Positions 1-6,960 are shown, counted from the stretch's first letter. The stretch: 23,734 bases of DNA from UBA1563 sp041667115 (GCA_041667115.1 JBAYFO010000056.1:1-23734), one strand, 5' to 3'. Numbers and translations: made by a program. The notes: generated by a model from the sequence alone, not told the origin.

Positions 1-7
1 AAAAAAA

Positions 8-33
8 GAATCCCGGCGGGATTCAATGTTTTT
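8..33 (+). terminator. Hairpin with T-run at the window edge, probable terminator
   Basis: GAATCCC, a GGC loop and GGGATTC form a perfect 7-bp stem at 8-24, followed by a T-rich stretch. A run of A precedes it, so it could also work on the minus strand. It probably ends a gene to the left of the window. Confidence 0.6.
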
Positions 34-225
34 AATTTTGTGATAGATATAAAAATGGGAAATGAAAATAAGACAAAAATATTCAGCCAGAGTCTGACAG
101 GTTCACCGGAGGCAAACAGGCCTGACAAGAAAAACAACAATTTAACCGAGGATACTATTTTTTGCAAAAAATTTAAATGAATTTACATGAAAAACTTTTC
201 AAAGTTCCCTGCTTGCTAATTTCCC

Positions 226-455
226 GAAACCTTTTTACGTTTGTTTGTGCCAATAAGTGGTGTTATGCATATAATTTATTATCTTGATCTTATGCTAACA
301 ATTAACCCATTTTGCGCAACGTAACCTAATAATAGAGTAAATGGTAGTTTTATTTCTGAGTTAGTTTTACATAGAAAAGTATTTTACGATAGGGTTTTCC
401 CCTCCCCCCTTTTATTTCTTCATGATGATGAATCAACAAAAAACAAAATAGTAAT
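226..455. repeat. Imperfect direct repeat, copy 1 (about 230 bases)
   Basis: This stretch matches 2106-2337 in the same orientation. Identical runs include 29 bases (317-345 against 2199-2227) and 20 bases (357-376 against 2239-2258). Similarity is strongest up to 376 and weaker after it. No reading frame is conserved between the copies and no transposase is seen. The rest of 34-490 holds nothing I can name. This copy lies directly upstream of the DUF4395 gene, and copy 2 lies upstream of the receiver gene. Confidence 0.8.
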
Positions 456-490
456 GCGGCTTACATTTAAACTAAAGTAAGGGATCTAAT

Positions 491-1153
491 ATGAATAAAA
501 TATTTTATTTCGGAGAAACGGTAGAAGGATACAAAATTCCGGTATTAAATGAACGGGAAATAAGAGCAGCGGCAGGATTACTTTTTTTGATGATGTTCAT
601 CTCAATACTTGTAGTGATCCTTAAAAATGACTTCTTAATGCTAAAGTATGCGGTTGTAATCTTCCTTGCCGATATCGCTATCCGGGTTTTTATTAATCCT
701 AAGTTTTCTCCTTCTTTAATAATGGGACGTTTAATTGTAAGGAATCAAGTTCCCGAATATGTAGGAGCTAAACAGAAAAAGGTCGCATGGATAATTGGCG
801 TCTCCCTGGGAATAATCATGTTTATTCATCTAATTGTTATGAATGCGTTTAGCCCGATAACCGGTATTATCTGTCTCATTTGCCTTATCTTCTTATTCTT
901 TGAAACGGCATTCGGTATTTGTTTGGGTTGTAAATTCTATTCAATGATTTATAAAGAAAAAGCTCAACACTGCCCCGGTGAAGTTTGTGATATTAAATCA
1001 AGACAGGATATTCAAAAAACATCATGGTTACAAATACTTATTGTTTTTGGGTTTATCGCTTATATTTTCCTTACGGTCTCTTTCTTTAATGATTCATTTA
1101 GTAAAAAACCTTATGACTTGTTTGGAATTGATAATGTTTCAAACGCTAAATAG
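491..1153 (+). CDS. DUF4395 family membrane protein
   Basis: This 220-residue integral membrane protein has about four hydrophobic segments, near residues 28-48, 52-68, 98-142 (probably two) and 181-201. DUF4395 features are visible: an NP followed by SP motif after the second segment (residues 69-74), the YVGAKQKKVAW stretch before the third, and a Cys-rich end to the fourth (GICLGCKFY). A second Cys pair (CPGEVC) follows. The function of the family is unknown; the paired cysteines suggest metal or redox chemistry, which is inference. A GGGAT element just upstream can serve as ribosome binding site. The gene is followed after 8 bases by a small lipoprotein gene, so the two are probably co-transcribed. 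Confidence 0.8.
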   Translation: MNKIFYFGETVEGYKIPVLNEREIRAAAGLLFLMMFISILVVILKNDFLMLKYAVVIFLADIAIRVFINPKFSPSLIMGRLIVRNQVPEYVGAKQKKVAWIIGVSLGIIMFIHLIVMNAFSPITGIICLICLIFLFFETAFGICLGCKFYSMIYKEKAQHCPGEVCDIKSRQDIQKTSWLQILIVFGFIAYIFLTVSFFNDSFSKKPYDLFGIDNVSNAK

Positions 1154-1161
1154 GAGAAAGT

Positions 1162-1443
1162 ATGAAATCATCTAGTTCGATTATAGTTTTTCTTTCAATT
1201 TTATTTATGACTTTTTTAATCTTTGGCTGCGCGCATCAGCCATTGCCGGCAACACCCGGCTCACCGGGATTTTTACTTGGATTATTACACGGTTTTATAG
1301 CTCCCGTTGCTTTTATTGCAAGCTTGTTTACTGATTACCGGATCTATCAATTCCCAAACTCCGGTTTATGGTATGACTTTGGCTTTATGCTTGGAATAAG
1401 CGGCTTTAGCGGTGGAATATTTGGAGCTTCACGAAATAAATAA
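1162..1443 (+). CDS. Small predicted lipoprotein with membrane-embedded tail
   Basis: This 93-residue protein starts with a lipoprotein signal: a hydrophobic stretch followed by the lipobox LIFGC, with Cys at residue 23. Past the cysteine come a Pro/Gly-rich linker, two hydrophobic segments (about 36-56 and 73-88) and a conserved-looking FTDYRIYQFPNSG stretch between them. I recall similar short lipoproteins of unknown function in diverse bacteria but cannot name the family. A strong GGAGAAAG binding site overlaps the end of the DUF4395 gene, supporting this start and translation from the same mRNA. Confidence 0.75.
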   Translation: MKSSSSIIVFLSILFMTFLIFGCAHQPLPATPGSPGFLLGLLHGFIAPVAFIASLFTDYRIYQFPNSGLWYDFGFMLGISGFSGGIFGASRNK

Positions 1444-1529
1444 TAATTGATAAGTCAGCTTACGCATTATTAGACTTTGCATAGCCATGAGCTTTAGAAA
1501 CTGTATGAAAATCATTTAGCAAGTGGCTA

Positions 1530-1625
1530 AACTCAACCCCAACCCCTTCTCTTGAAAAGAAAAGGGGCTAAAAAAGGCGAAATTCAAAATCCCTCTCTTT
1601 TTAAGAGAGGGATTTAGGGTGAGTT
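1530..1625. repeat. Composite palindromic element, two hairpins inside an outer stem
   Basis: The first hairpin, 1543-1567, is 11 bp with one mismatch (CCCCTT...AAGGGG). The second, 1587-1615, is a perfect 13-bp stem (AAATCCCTCTCTT) around three T. The flanks AACTCAACCC (from 1530) and GGGTGAGTT (ending at 1625) also pair, giving a three-way junction. It fills most of the 1444-1805 gap. The design is that of a REP/BIME-type or small non-autonomous element; it could also act as a terminator for the lipoprotein gene. Nothing else was seen in the gap. Confidence 0.75.
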
Positions 1626-1805
1626 CAATGCTTTTTAATGAATACTCACAAAGCCTCTGAAGGTCACGGCAATTAAAAATATTATTTTGCATAAGGTGAC
1701 TAATTAATATTCCTAATACACAATATTCAATTCAATATTTGAATTTTGATTTTTGAATTTTGGCATTTTGCCAGTTTCTATCAGTTATTTAGAAAGATAA
1801 AAAAA

Positions 1806-2054
1806 ATGAAAACAATACTCTTTATTCTCCTTGCTGTTATCCTTGGCGGGTTAGCAGCATTTTTCACTTTACATGAAAAGAAGAAATGCCCTAATTGTCA
1901 AAGTAAAAACATTACTAAAACCGGTAAGAAGATTTACGAGGAAGAAACCTCAATTGCCGTTACTTCTCCTACTTCATACCAAAAATTAGAATATAAGTGT
2001 GATAAGTGCGGGCATCTCTTTTATATAAAACAGAGAGCATTACTGTTTGAATAA
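1806..2054 (+). CDS. Single-helix membrane-anchored zinc-ribbon protein
   Basis: This 82-residue protein begins with a hydrophobic helix (residues 3-20) and a short KKK stop. A zinc ribbon follows, made of CPNC at 28-31 and CDKCGH at 65-70, separated by about 33 residues rich in Lys/Thr/Glu. An in-frame ATG at 1746 would add 20 aromatic residues encoded by low-complexity AT-rich DNA that recurs in other gaps of the window, so the start at 1806 is preferred. Binding-site support is weak (AGAAAG). The ribbon probably faces the cytoplasm and may bind nucleic acid or protein; the function is unknown. Confidence 0.6.
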   Translation: MKTILFILLAVILGGLAAFFTLHEKKKCPNCQSKNITKTGKKIYEEETSIAVTSPTSYQKLEYKCDKCGHLFYIKQRALLFE

Positions 2055-2064
2055 ATTACAATTT

Positions 2065-2090
2065 GTAGGGCGAATCTCCGATTCGCCCAT
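2065..2090. repeat. REP-like hairpin (GGGCGAATC stem)
   Basis: GGGCGAATC, loop TCC and GATTCGCCC form a perfect 9-bp stem at 2068-2088, flanked by GTA and AT. The same layout recurs at 7200-7220 and 7943-7963 with altered but still paired bases. It follows the zinc-ribbon gene by 13 bases and may also serve as its terminator. Confidence 0.75.
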
Positions 2091-2105
2091 GCGTTTGGTA
2101 ATTAC

Positions 2106-2337
2106 CCAAAACCTCTTTACGTTTGTTTGTGCTAATAAGAGGTGTTATGCAGATAATTTATAATCTTGATCTCATGCTAATATTTAACACTCTTTGCACA
2201 ACGTAACCTAATAATAGAGTAAATGGTGGTTTTATTTTTGAGTTAGTTTTACATAGAACATTCTTAACAGACGGGGTCTGCCCCGCTCCCCTTTTGTATT
2301 CCGCAAATGATGAACCGATAAAAAATAATAGTTTAAT
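2106..2337. repeat. Imperfect direct repeat, copy 2 (about 230 bases)
   Basis: This is the partner of 226-455, in the same orientation. A CCTCTT...AAGAGG stem-loop near its left end (2112-2145) is better paired than in copy 1. A CGGGG-TCTG-CCCCG mini-hairpin at 2272-2285 has no counterpart in copy 1. A chance minus-strand frame through this copy shows amino-acid-changing differences from copy 1, so it is not treated as a gene. The remainder of 2338-2485 contains nothing recognisable beyond the leader of the next gene. Confidence 0.8.
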
Positions 2338-2485
2338 AAATAGTCTTTTAAGCAAGGACAAAATAACTGGAATACTAATATCTGTCCGTCTTTGGTAGAT
2401 GCATTGACATAAAGTAATGTATTCTTTAATTAACTAAACCGTGCGGGATAAATAATTGTTAAATAGCTAAAACTATTGAGGAAAT

Positions 2486-3175
2486 ATGTTAAACAAAATT
2501 GAAGAGAATTTAATTAAGAGAGGATTCACACCTAATGTTAGAAACGCAATTAAAAATTCCAAAATCTGCATAATTGATGATGGCATCCAAGATCTTAAAA
2601 GCTTAATAAAAGGATTAAAAGCAGAGGGCTTCAGTAACTTAGTTGAGAAAAAAAAGGTAAACTCGGTAAATGAATTACTCCAAGAAGATTACGATCTAAT
2701 AATTTTAGATATTACTGGTGTTGCAAAGGAAATATCAGCAGAAGATGGTATAGGCGTTTTATCCGAACTTAAAAGACATAATCCTGCGTTACAAGTTTTA
2801 GTCGTAAGTGGTTCTTCATTTTCTCCAGAACTATCTCAGAAACTTAGTCAAGCTGATCTTATTAGAAATAAACCGGTATTACCTTCTGATCTATCTGCTG
2901 ATGTAGAAGAATTATTGAAATTTAGAAAAGATGAATATTGGGCAGCTTTAAGTATTTTAAAAGAATTACGTCATTTGCAACCAGATATTTTAGAAAAATT
3001 AAAATTCTTTGAAAAAATTAAGTTAAGGATATTGCAGTTTAGGATAACCAAGAATTTAGAAACGTTTGATTCAAGTATTGCGAATAAGTTTATTAAAATA
3101 GCTGATATTGTGACGAAATTAGGAACTATTGGTTTGCGGGTTGTAAAAATATCACAAGGTTTTATTCATCCATGA
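2486..3175 (+). CDS. Response-regulator receiver protein with unknown helical C-terminus
   Basis: This 229-residue protein has a receiver domain at about 25-145. The acidic pair Asp31-Asp32 follows beta strand 1 (KICIIDD). The phospho-acceptor is Asp75 (DLIILDI), Ser108 sits in VLVVSGS, and Lys129-Pro130 supplies the conserved KP, so all phosphotransfer residues are present. Before the domain lie 24 residues; after it come about 85 Lys/Leu/Ile-rich, probably helical residues with no DNA-binding domain I recognise. An AGGAAAT binding site precedes the start. The stop overlaps the ATG of the kinase-like gene (ATGA), so the two are translationally coupled and probably form a phosphorelay pair. 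The DNA is visibly more AT-rich than the core genes to the right, which suggests transfer. Confidence 0.85.
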   Translation: MLNKIEENLIKRGFTPNVRNAIKNSKICIIDDGIQDLKSLIKGLKAEGFSNLVEKKKVNSVNELLQEDYDLIILDITGVAKEISAEDGIGVLSELKRHNPALQVLVVSGSSFSPELSQKLSQADLIRNKPVLPSDLSADVEELLKFRKDEYWAALSILKELRHLQPDILEKLKFFEKIKLRILQFRITKNLETFDSSIANKFIKIADIVTKLGTIGLRVVKISQGFIHP

Positions 3176-4374
3176 TTGATCTTAAAGGCACAAAAATATT
3201 ATTTACCGCATATGCTCATTATTATTCACAATTTTATAATTGTGGATTCTATTCAGATGATTTAGATATTCCAAATTATTTATGGATATCTGGTATCAAG
3301 CCTGAATCATGTAAACTGCTTGATGATAATATGAAAATCAACCAACAATGTCATAAATTTTATTCAAATTTAGATATTGGTATAAAAGAAACGATATGTC
3401 CATTGGGAGTGACTATTAGATATAATAGAGTTAAAACTGCATCTGGCACATTTACAATGATGATGCAAAAAGAGTATAATCAAGAAATTACAAAAAATGT
3501 AGTAAGTAAACTTCCAAGAAAAACCAAAAAGGCTTTGAAAAAAAAATTACATAATGGTGATATTATTTTCAATATAACCAATATTAATGATGATACTATA
3601 ATCGATAATTTTTCAAATGTTGTTGAAACAGTTTTAGCTGGTAGACTATCAGAATCAATGCGTGCAATAACTCATGAAATGCTCACACCTATTCAAGGTG
3701 TGATTAATGACATAAAATTATTAAAATCTCAAGTTGATGAGAACAAAGAATCTCTTGATACCATAAAAATACTCGAGCAAAATATTGGTCAAATATCAAG
3801 ATTATCAAAAAACATCTCTATTCTACTTAATCCTCAATTAAATATCACAGTCCAAAGTGCTCGCAAAGTATATATTCATAGCGAAATAAAAAACATTTGG
3901 GAACGATATACTTCAGCGACAGAAGGAAAGAAAATAATACTCGATCATAAAAAAAATAAAGGGGGATTGTATATTGAAGCAGTTCCAGATCAGATAGGCA
4001 TATTATTTAATATCTTATTAGAAAATGCGATCAAATATTCTTTTGAGGGTTTTGATAATAAACCAACTAAAATTATAGTTTCTTACAAAGATTTGAAGAA
4101 TTTTCTTGAAGTAACAATAGAAACATTAGGATGTTTAATAGAAGTATTTGAATACGAAAGAGTTTTCGAACTTGGATATCGAGGTATAAATAGTAATGAG
4201 CGATTTCGAAATGGTACGGGTTCTGGTTTATATATTGCTAAAAATATTGTGACATCTCACGGAGGTGAAATTTTAGTTTCATCACAAAAGATTGAAATGG
4301 AGAATAATGCTCCTTTAGGGATAAACAAATTTTCCGTTAAATTACCTTATCGGTTTAAGAATTGCTCTATATAA
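3172..4374 (+). CDS. Soluble histidine-kinase-like protein with novel N-terminal region
   Basis: This 400-residue protein has no membrane segment. Residues 1-155 match no sensor domain I recognise and carry Cys24, Cys47, Cys60-His61 and Cys76. A dimerisation/phosphoacceptor helix follows with His168-Glu169 (ITHEMLTPIQGV), then an ATPase domain at about 230-395. Its N box is intact (Asn280 and Asn285 in FNILLENAIKYS), as is its G2 box (GTGSGL, 348-353). The G1 box, normally D/N-x-G-x-G, reads Thr318-Leu-Gly320-Cys-Leu, so the Asp/Asn and second Gly are missing. Activity may be reduced or nucleotide binding unusual. The partner is the receiver protein encoded just upstream with a 4-base overlap. 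The lack of a signal peptide suggests it senses something cytoplasmic. Confidence 0.85.
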   Translation: MIDLKGTKILFTAYAHYYSQFYNCGFYSDDLDIPNYLWISGIKPESCKLLDDNMKINQQCHKFYSNLDIGIKETICPLGVTIRYNRVKTASGTFTMMMQKEYNQEITKNVVSKLPRKTKKALKKKLHNGDIIFNITNINDDTIIDNFSNVVETVLAGRLSESMRAITHEMLTPIQGVINDIKLLKSQVDENKESLDTIKILEQNIGQISRLSKNISILLNPQLNITVQSARKVYIHSEIKNIWERYTSATEGKKIILDHKKNKGGLYIEAVPDQIGILFNILLENAIKYSFEGFDNKPTKIIVSYKDLKNFLEVTIETLGCLIEVFEYERVFELGYRGINSNERFRNGTGSGLYIAKNIVTSHGGEILVSSQKIEMENNAPLGINKFSVKLPYRFKNCSI

Positions 4375-4406
4375 CATCTTTAATTAATATAAAGTTAAGT
4401 GAGAAT

Positions 4407-4437
4407 AATCCTATTTTTTGTCAGTAGGATTTTGACA
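4407..4437 (+). promoter_or_regulatory. Hairpin followed by TTGACA, possible end of one unit and start of the next
   Basis: AATCCTA at 4407-4413 pairs with TAGGATT at 4425-4431 around an 11-base loop, giving a weak terminator after the kinase gene. A TTGACA hexamer at 4432-4437 follows directly. A matching second promoter box is poor: TAGATA at 4453-4458, only 15 bases on. The third gene could therefore be read through or have its own promoter. Confidence 0.3.
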
Positions 4438-4542
4438 ATGCATGGGTATTTTTAGATAAATAAAATATAAGTGGTAATCCATAAATAATTAAGTCAGCAG
4501 TGTTGGCTTTTAATTTAATATGATGTCAGACATTTTTAATAT

Positions 4543-5583
4543 ATGATGGAATGTTTTTATTATACTGATAGCTATATAAATAACAAGAAAACCTTTTCTA
4601 AAATGTGTTTACTTTTTGATAAAGTATATACTTATTATTTGCAACCTTTCTATTATTTAAATCCCTTGAACGAAATATGGCAAAGTAAAAGAAATTTTAA
4701 GCCCATATTTGAAAAAGAATTGATTACAGAACATCATGCTAAAACATTTCTAGATTTTTTAGATACTAATAAACTGCTTATTGATAATAAAATATTTTCT
4801 CCAATAATAATTAATAAGGTCCCAGCGGATTGGAATAGTATTGAAGAATCAGAAAAGCAAATTATTAATGAAAGTAATGGCCTTAACTTTGACTGGTTTA
4901 GCAAAATTACTGGTTTAATCCCAGAGAATAAAATTTATTATGATTCAGCATGGTTTTCTTTATATAGAATTCAGTCGATTGCTGCTTCCTTAATATCAGC
5001 AATTAAGAGTGGTAAAATTCCATTTAGTGATAATCCATCGCTAAGTAAACTTGGAATATTTTCGTTAAATAAAATTACTAATACGAAATACACTCCATCA
5101 GTTGAAGAATTATCTAATATAATTGCCTTTAAATCACTTTCATTTTTCTTCCCAGATTTTCCAGAACTTAGACCAGAAGAGATATTAGAAGTGAGATATA
5201 AATTGGACCAAGAATTATCAGCATTTAAGCATGAAATGGGAATAATTATTGTTGAAAACCAGATCAATGAATATGACCAATTGAGAAATTTGATACAAAA
5301 TAAAATTCAACCACGCATTGATGATATAAAGCTTAAAATAAAATCGATTGATCAAAGTTTGTTTAGAAATATTTCCAACTTAGTTTTTGCAAGTAGTGGT
5401 GCTTCAATATTGTCACATTATGTTAATTTACCACTAGAAGCTCAAATCACTGGTGCTGCTGCGATAGTAGGTAAAATAGCAACGATAATTCATGAAAATA
5501 TTTCTAAAAAGAATGAATTATTGAGTGAAAGTAGAAATAAAGGATACACCTTTTTGTTAAAAGCCAATAAAAAGATTAGATAG
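4543..5583 (+). CDS. Unknown protein with hydrophobic C-terminal segment, third gene of the receiver/kinase module
   Basis: I do not recognise this 346-residue protein. Its N-terminus is rich in Tyr and Phe (FYYTDSYINNKKTF, then LLFDKVYTYYLQPFYYL). The middle (about 190-275) is helical with charged heptad-like stretches. Near 280-320 lies a Gly/Ala/Ser-rich hydrophobic region (LVFASSGASILSHYV, then GAAAIVGKIATII) that could insert in a membrane, and a Lys-rich end follows. No Shine-Dalgarno is visible. An 8-codon frame at 4520-4546 overlaps the start (ATATGATGG), which might couple translation. It lies 168 bases after the kinase gene on the same strand in equally AT-rich DNA, so a shared role is plausible but unproven. 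Confidence 0.7.
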   Translation: MMECFYYTDSYINNKKTFSKMCLLFDKVYTYYLQPFYYLNPLNEIWQSKRNFKPIFEKELITEHHAKTFLDFLDTNKLLIDNKIFSPIIINKVPADWNSIEESEKQIINESNGLNFDWFSKITGLIPENKIYYDSAWFSLYRIQSIAASLISAIKSGKIPFSDNPSLSKLGIFSLNKITNTKYTPSVEELSNIIAFKSLSFFFPDFPELRPEEILEVRYKLDQELSAFKHEMGIIIVENQINEYDQLRNLIQNKIQPRIDDIKLKIKSIDQSLFRNISNLVFASSGASILSHYVNLPLEAQITGAAAIVGKIATIIHENISKKNELLSESRNKGYTFLLKANKKIR

Positions 5584-5736
5584 ATTTGCAAGCCACCAAG
5601 CAAGCGGAGATTGATAATAACTACAATCTCAAATCTCTAAAAAAGTAGAACCAATCCAAATACGTTTATTATTTTTAATCCGTTTCAATAATTTTGCATA
5701 TAATAATAAACAAAGGGGCTATGATGACTACTTAAC

Positions 5737-5831
5737 ATGTCTAAATCGTCCTAACAATTGCATCCCTAGTTGTTATTGTCGCATTCCTCTTCATAATAAA
5801 TAAAAATAAAGAGGCAAAAAAAGTCATATAG
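5737..5831 (+). pseudogene. Possible frameshifted one-helix membrane peptide
   Basis: From about 5746 one frame reads IVLTIASLVVIVAFLFIINK followed by NKEAKKVI and a stop, a typical membrane helix with a Lys-rich end. No start codon lies in that frame, and a stop precedes it. An ATG at 5737 in another frame (MSKSS, stop) would join it after a single-base shift. Such short hydrophobic frames can occur by chance in AT-rich DNA, so this is tentative. The rest of 5584-5900 holds nothing else I can identify. Confidence 0.2.
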
Positions 5832-5901
5832 GTGCCAGTTCCCTGCGGCAAATCAGTTTTTCCTTTTCACTTTTAATTTTCACCTAAATTCCCTTCGCGT
5901 G

Positions 5902-5982
5902 CTTCGTGACTTCTTCCGTGTAACTTCGAGTAACAAAATCCTTTCACGAAGTCCACGAAGGTTAACACGAAGAACCACGAAG
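5902..5982. repeat. Inverted repeat built of CTTCGTG / CACGAAG words
   Basis: The left arm carries CTTCGTG (5902-5908) and variants TTCCGTG and ACTTCGAG. The right arm carries CACGAAG four times (5945-5951, 5954-5960, 5966-5972, 5976-5982). The arms pair imperfectly over about 30 bases around a loop near 5931-5944. It is an intergenic hairpin element with no coding content. The TTGA-rich stretch after it (5990-6040) is low-complexity DNA that also appears at 1720-1770 and 7030-7085. Confidence 0.7.
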
Positions 5983-6098
5983 AGTTTGACGGATGATGGT
6001 TGATGGTTGAGATTTGACTTTTGAATTTTGACATTTTCCCCCTAAAACCTTATTTTCAGCTTAAAAACGAAGAAATAATTATCCTAAGCATCTAAATA

Positions 6099-6335
6099 AT
6101 TGTAATTCCTTACCGGTTTATTGTAATAAATGGCCATTTATTGTAATTACTTCTCAATTTATTATAATTACTCGCGGGCTAATTGTAATAAATAACGATT
6201 TATTATAATAAATCACACGGTAATTATAATTACTTACCGGATAATTGTAATTCCTGGTCAAATAATTGTAATTTCTAACTCAACAATTATAATTATGGAA
6301 GGGGTAATCATAATTCCCGAAGATATAATTACAAT
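6099..6335. repeat. Array of twelve ATTRTAAT cores phased at 21 bp
   Basis: Eight-base cores begin at 6099, 6120, 6140, 6161, 6182, 6202, 6223, 6244, 6265, 6286, 6307 and 6328. The steps are 21,20,21,21,20,21,21,21,21,21,21. Eleven read ATTGTAAT, ATTATAAT or ATCATAAT; the last is the reverse complement, ATTACAAT. Linkers of 12-13 bases differ in sequence but are G/C-rich in the middle. The 20-base steps break any reading frame. This resembles an iteron or multi-operator array with sites on one face of the helix. It lies about 250 bp upstream of the gene at 6589, whose promoter carries a related palindrome. Confidence 0.85.
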
Positions 6336-6482
6336 AAGTTCTCCCCTTCTTTCCCCCCAAAAAGCCGTAACTATAGAAACTCAGCTCAAAATAATAGTAC
6401 TCCTCCAAAATATTCTTACTTGCACCTTTCAACTTTAGACTTGCTACCTTCCTATTTCTATTCTTTCTCCCTTAAATTATCA

Positions 6483-6514
6483 CTTGACAAAATAATTGCA
6501 ATTATTTACATTTC
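6483..6514 (+). promoter_or_regulatory. Promoter with 16-bp operator-like palindrome between its elements
   Basis: TTGACA lies at 6484-6489 and TACATTTC at 6507-6514. This fits a -35/-10 reading (17-base spacer) or the Bacteroidetes -33 TTG, 20 bases, -7 TANNTTTG reading with one mismatch. The spacer contains the perfect palindrome AATAATTGCAATTATT (6491-6506), which has the same ATTGNAAT character as the upstream array. A regulator bound there would block transcription of the gene at 6589. Confidence 0.6.
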
Positions 6515-6588
6515 GACCGTATCAATTGCTTGTCTCTATTTCTTGTTGATATACTAACTATTTATTAACAAATTAAAAGGAGTATCTT

Positions 6589-6951
6589 ATGCCGGTTGAT
6601 GAAAAAAAACTCTATAGTGAGTTCAATACCCAGCTGGGAGATATCGCAAATGGTGTCGCCCTTCATGCCGCAGATGTAAACTTTCCTCCCGCGATAAAAG
6701 AAACCGATATTAGAAGCTGGAAAGATGATCTTGAGGTAAAACGGGAAGCCTACGATAAGGCTTCATCTGTAGTTGATAATCTGAAAAGTATTTATGATAT
6801 CGCATTCAAAGATTATCAAGCAAAATTCTCATCTGTCTGCACTTCTCTTTATGGTTTCCATGGAAAACAAAATCCTATTGTAGCGGATTATGGATTAAAG
6901 ACTTATAAAAAGAAAGGCAAAACCGGTCCCCGCAAAAAGAAAGAAGAATGA
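6589..6951 (+). CDS. Small unknown protein with Lys/Arg-rich tail
   Basis: This 120-residue soluble protein has a charged, mostly helical body (about 1-85) and a segment GFHGKQNPIVADYGLKTYKKK. Its strongly basic tail ends KKGKTGPRKKKEE, which could bind nucleic acid. I recall similar small proteins as uncharacterised in related bacteria but know no function. The start is well supported: AAGGAG at 6577-6582 sits six bases before ATG, the best Shine-Dalgarno in this half of the window. It stands alone, with a palindrome-bearing promoter upstream and a hairpin downstream. GC content is higher than in the receiver/kinase module. Confidence 0.8.
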   Translation: MPVDEKKLYSEFNTQLGDIANGVALHAADVNFPPAIKETDIRSWKDDLEVKREAYDKASSVVDNLKSIYDIAFKDYQAKFSSVCTSLYGFHGKQNPIVADYGLKTYKKKGKTGPRKKKEE

Positions 6952-6960
6952 TGTGATTAT

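Noticed and set aside
231..271. Integron attC-like site ending in GTTATGC in both 230-base repeats
   Set aside because: The partner core (RYYYAAC) is absent at the other end, the stem is short and unequal between copies, and similarity continues more than 100 bases past the supposed crossover point. No integron integrase is seen.
1746..1805. Upstream start for the zinc-ribbon protein
   Set aside because: The added residues come from AT-rich low-complexity DNA that recurs in other gaps, and the natural N-terminal helix begins at 1806.
2158..2361. 67-residue minus-strand frame inside repeat copy 2
   Set aside because: The matching frame in copy 1 differs by amino-acid-changing substitutions with no sign of constraint. 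It lacks a binding site and lies in repeat DNA.
2486..5583. Naming the module as the Detocs phage-defence system
   Set aside because: A receiver and kinase-like pair is shared, but no phosphorylase-type effector with its own receiver domain is present, and the third protein is unrecognised.
6099..6335. CRISPR array
   Set aside because: The repeated core is only about 8-12 bases and the linkers 12-13 bases, far below CRISPR repeat and spacer lengths, and no cas gene is present.
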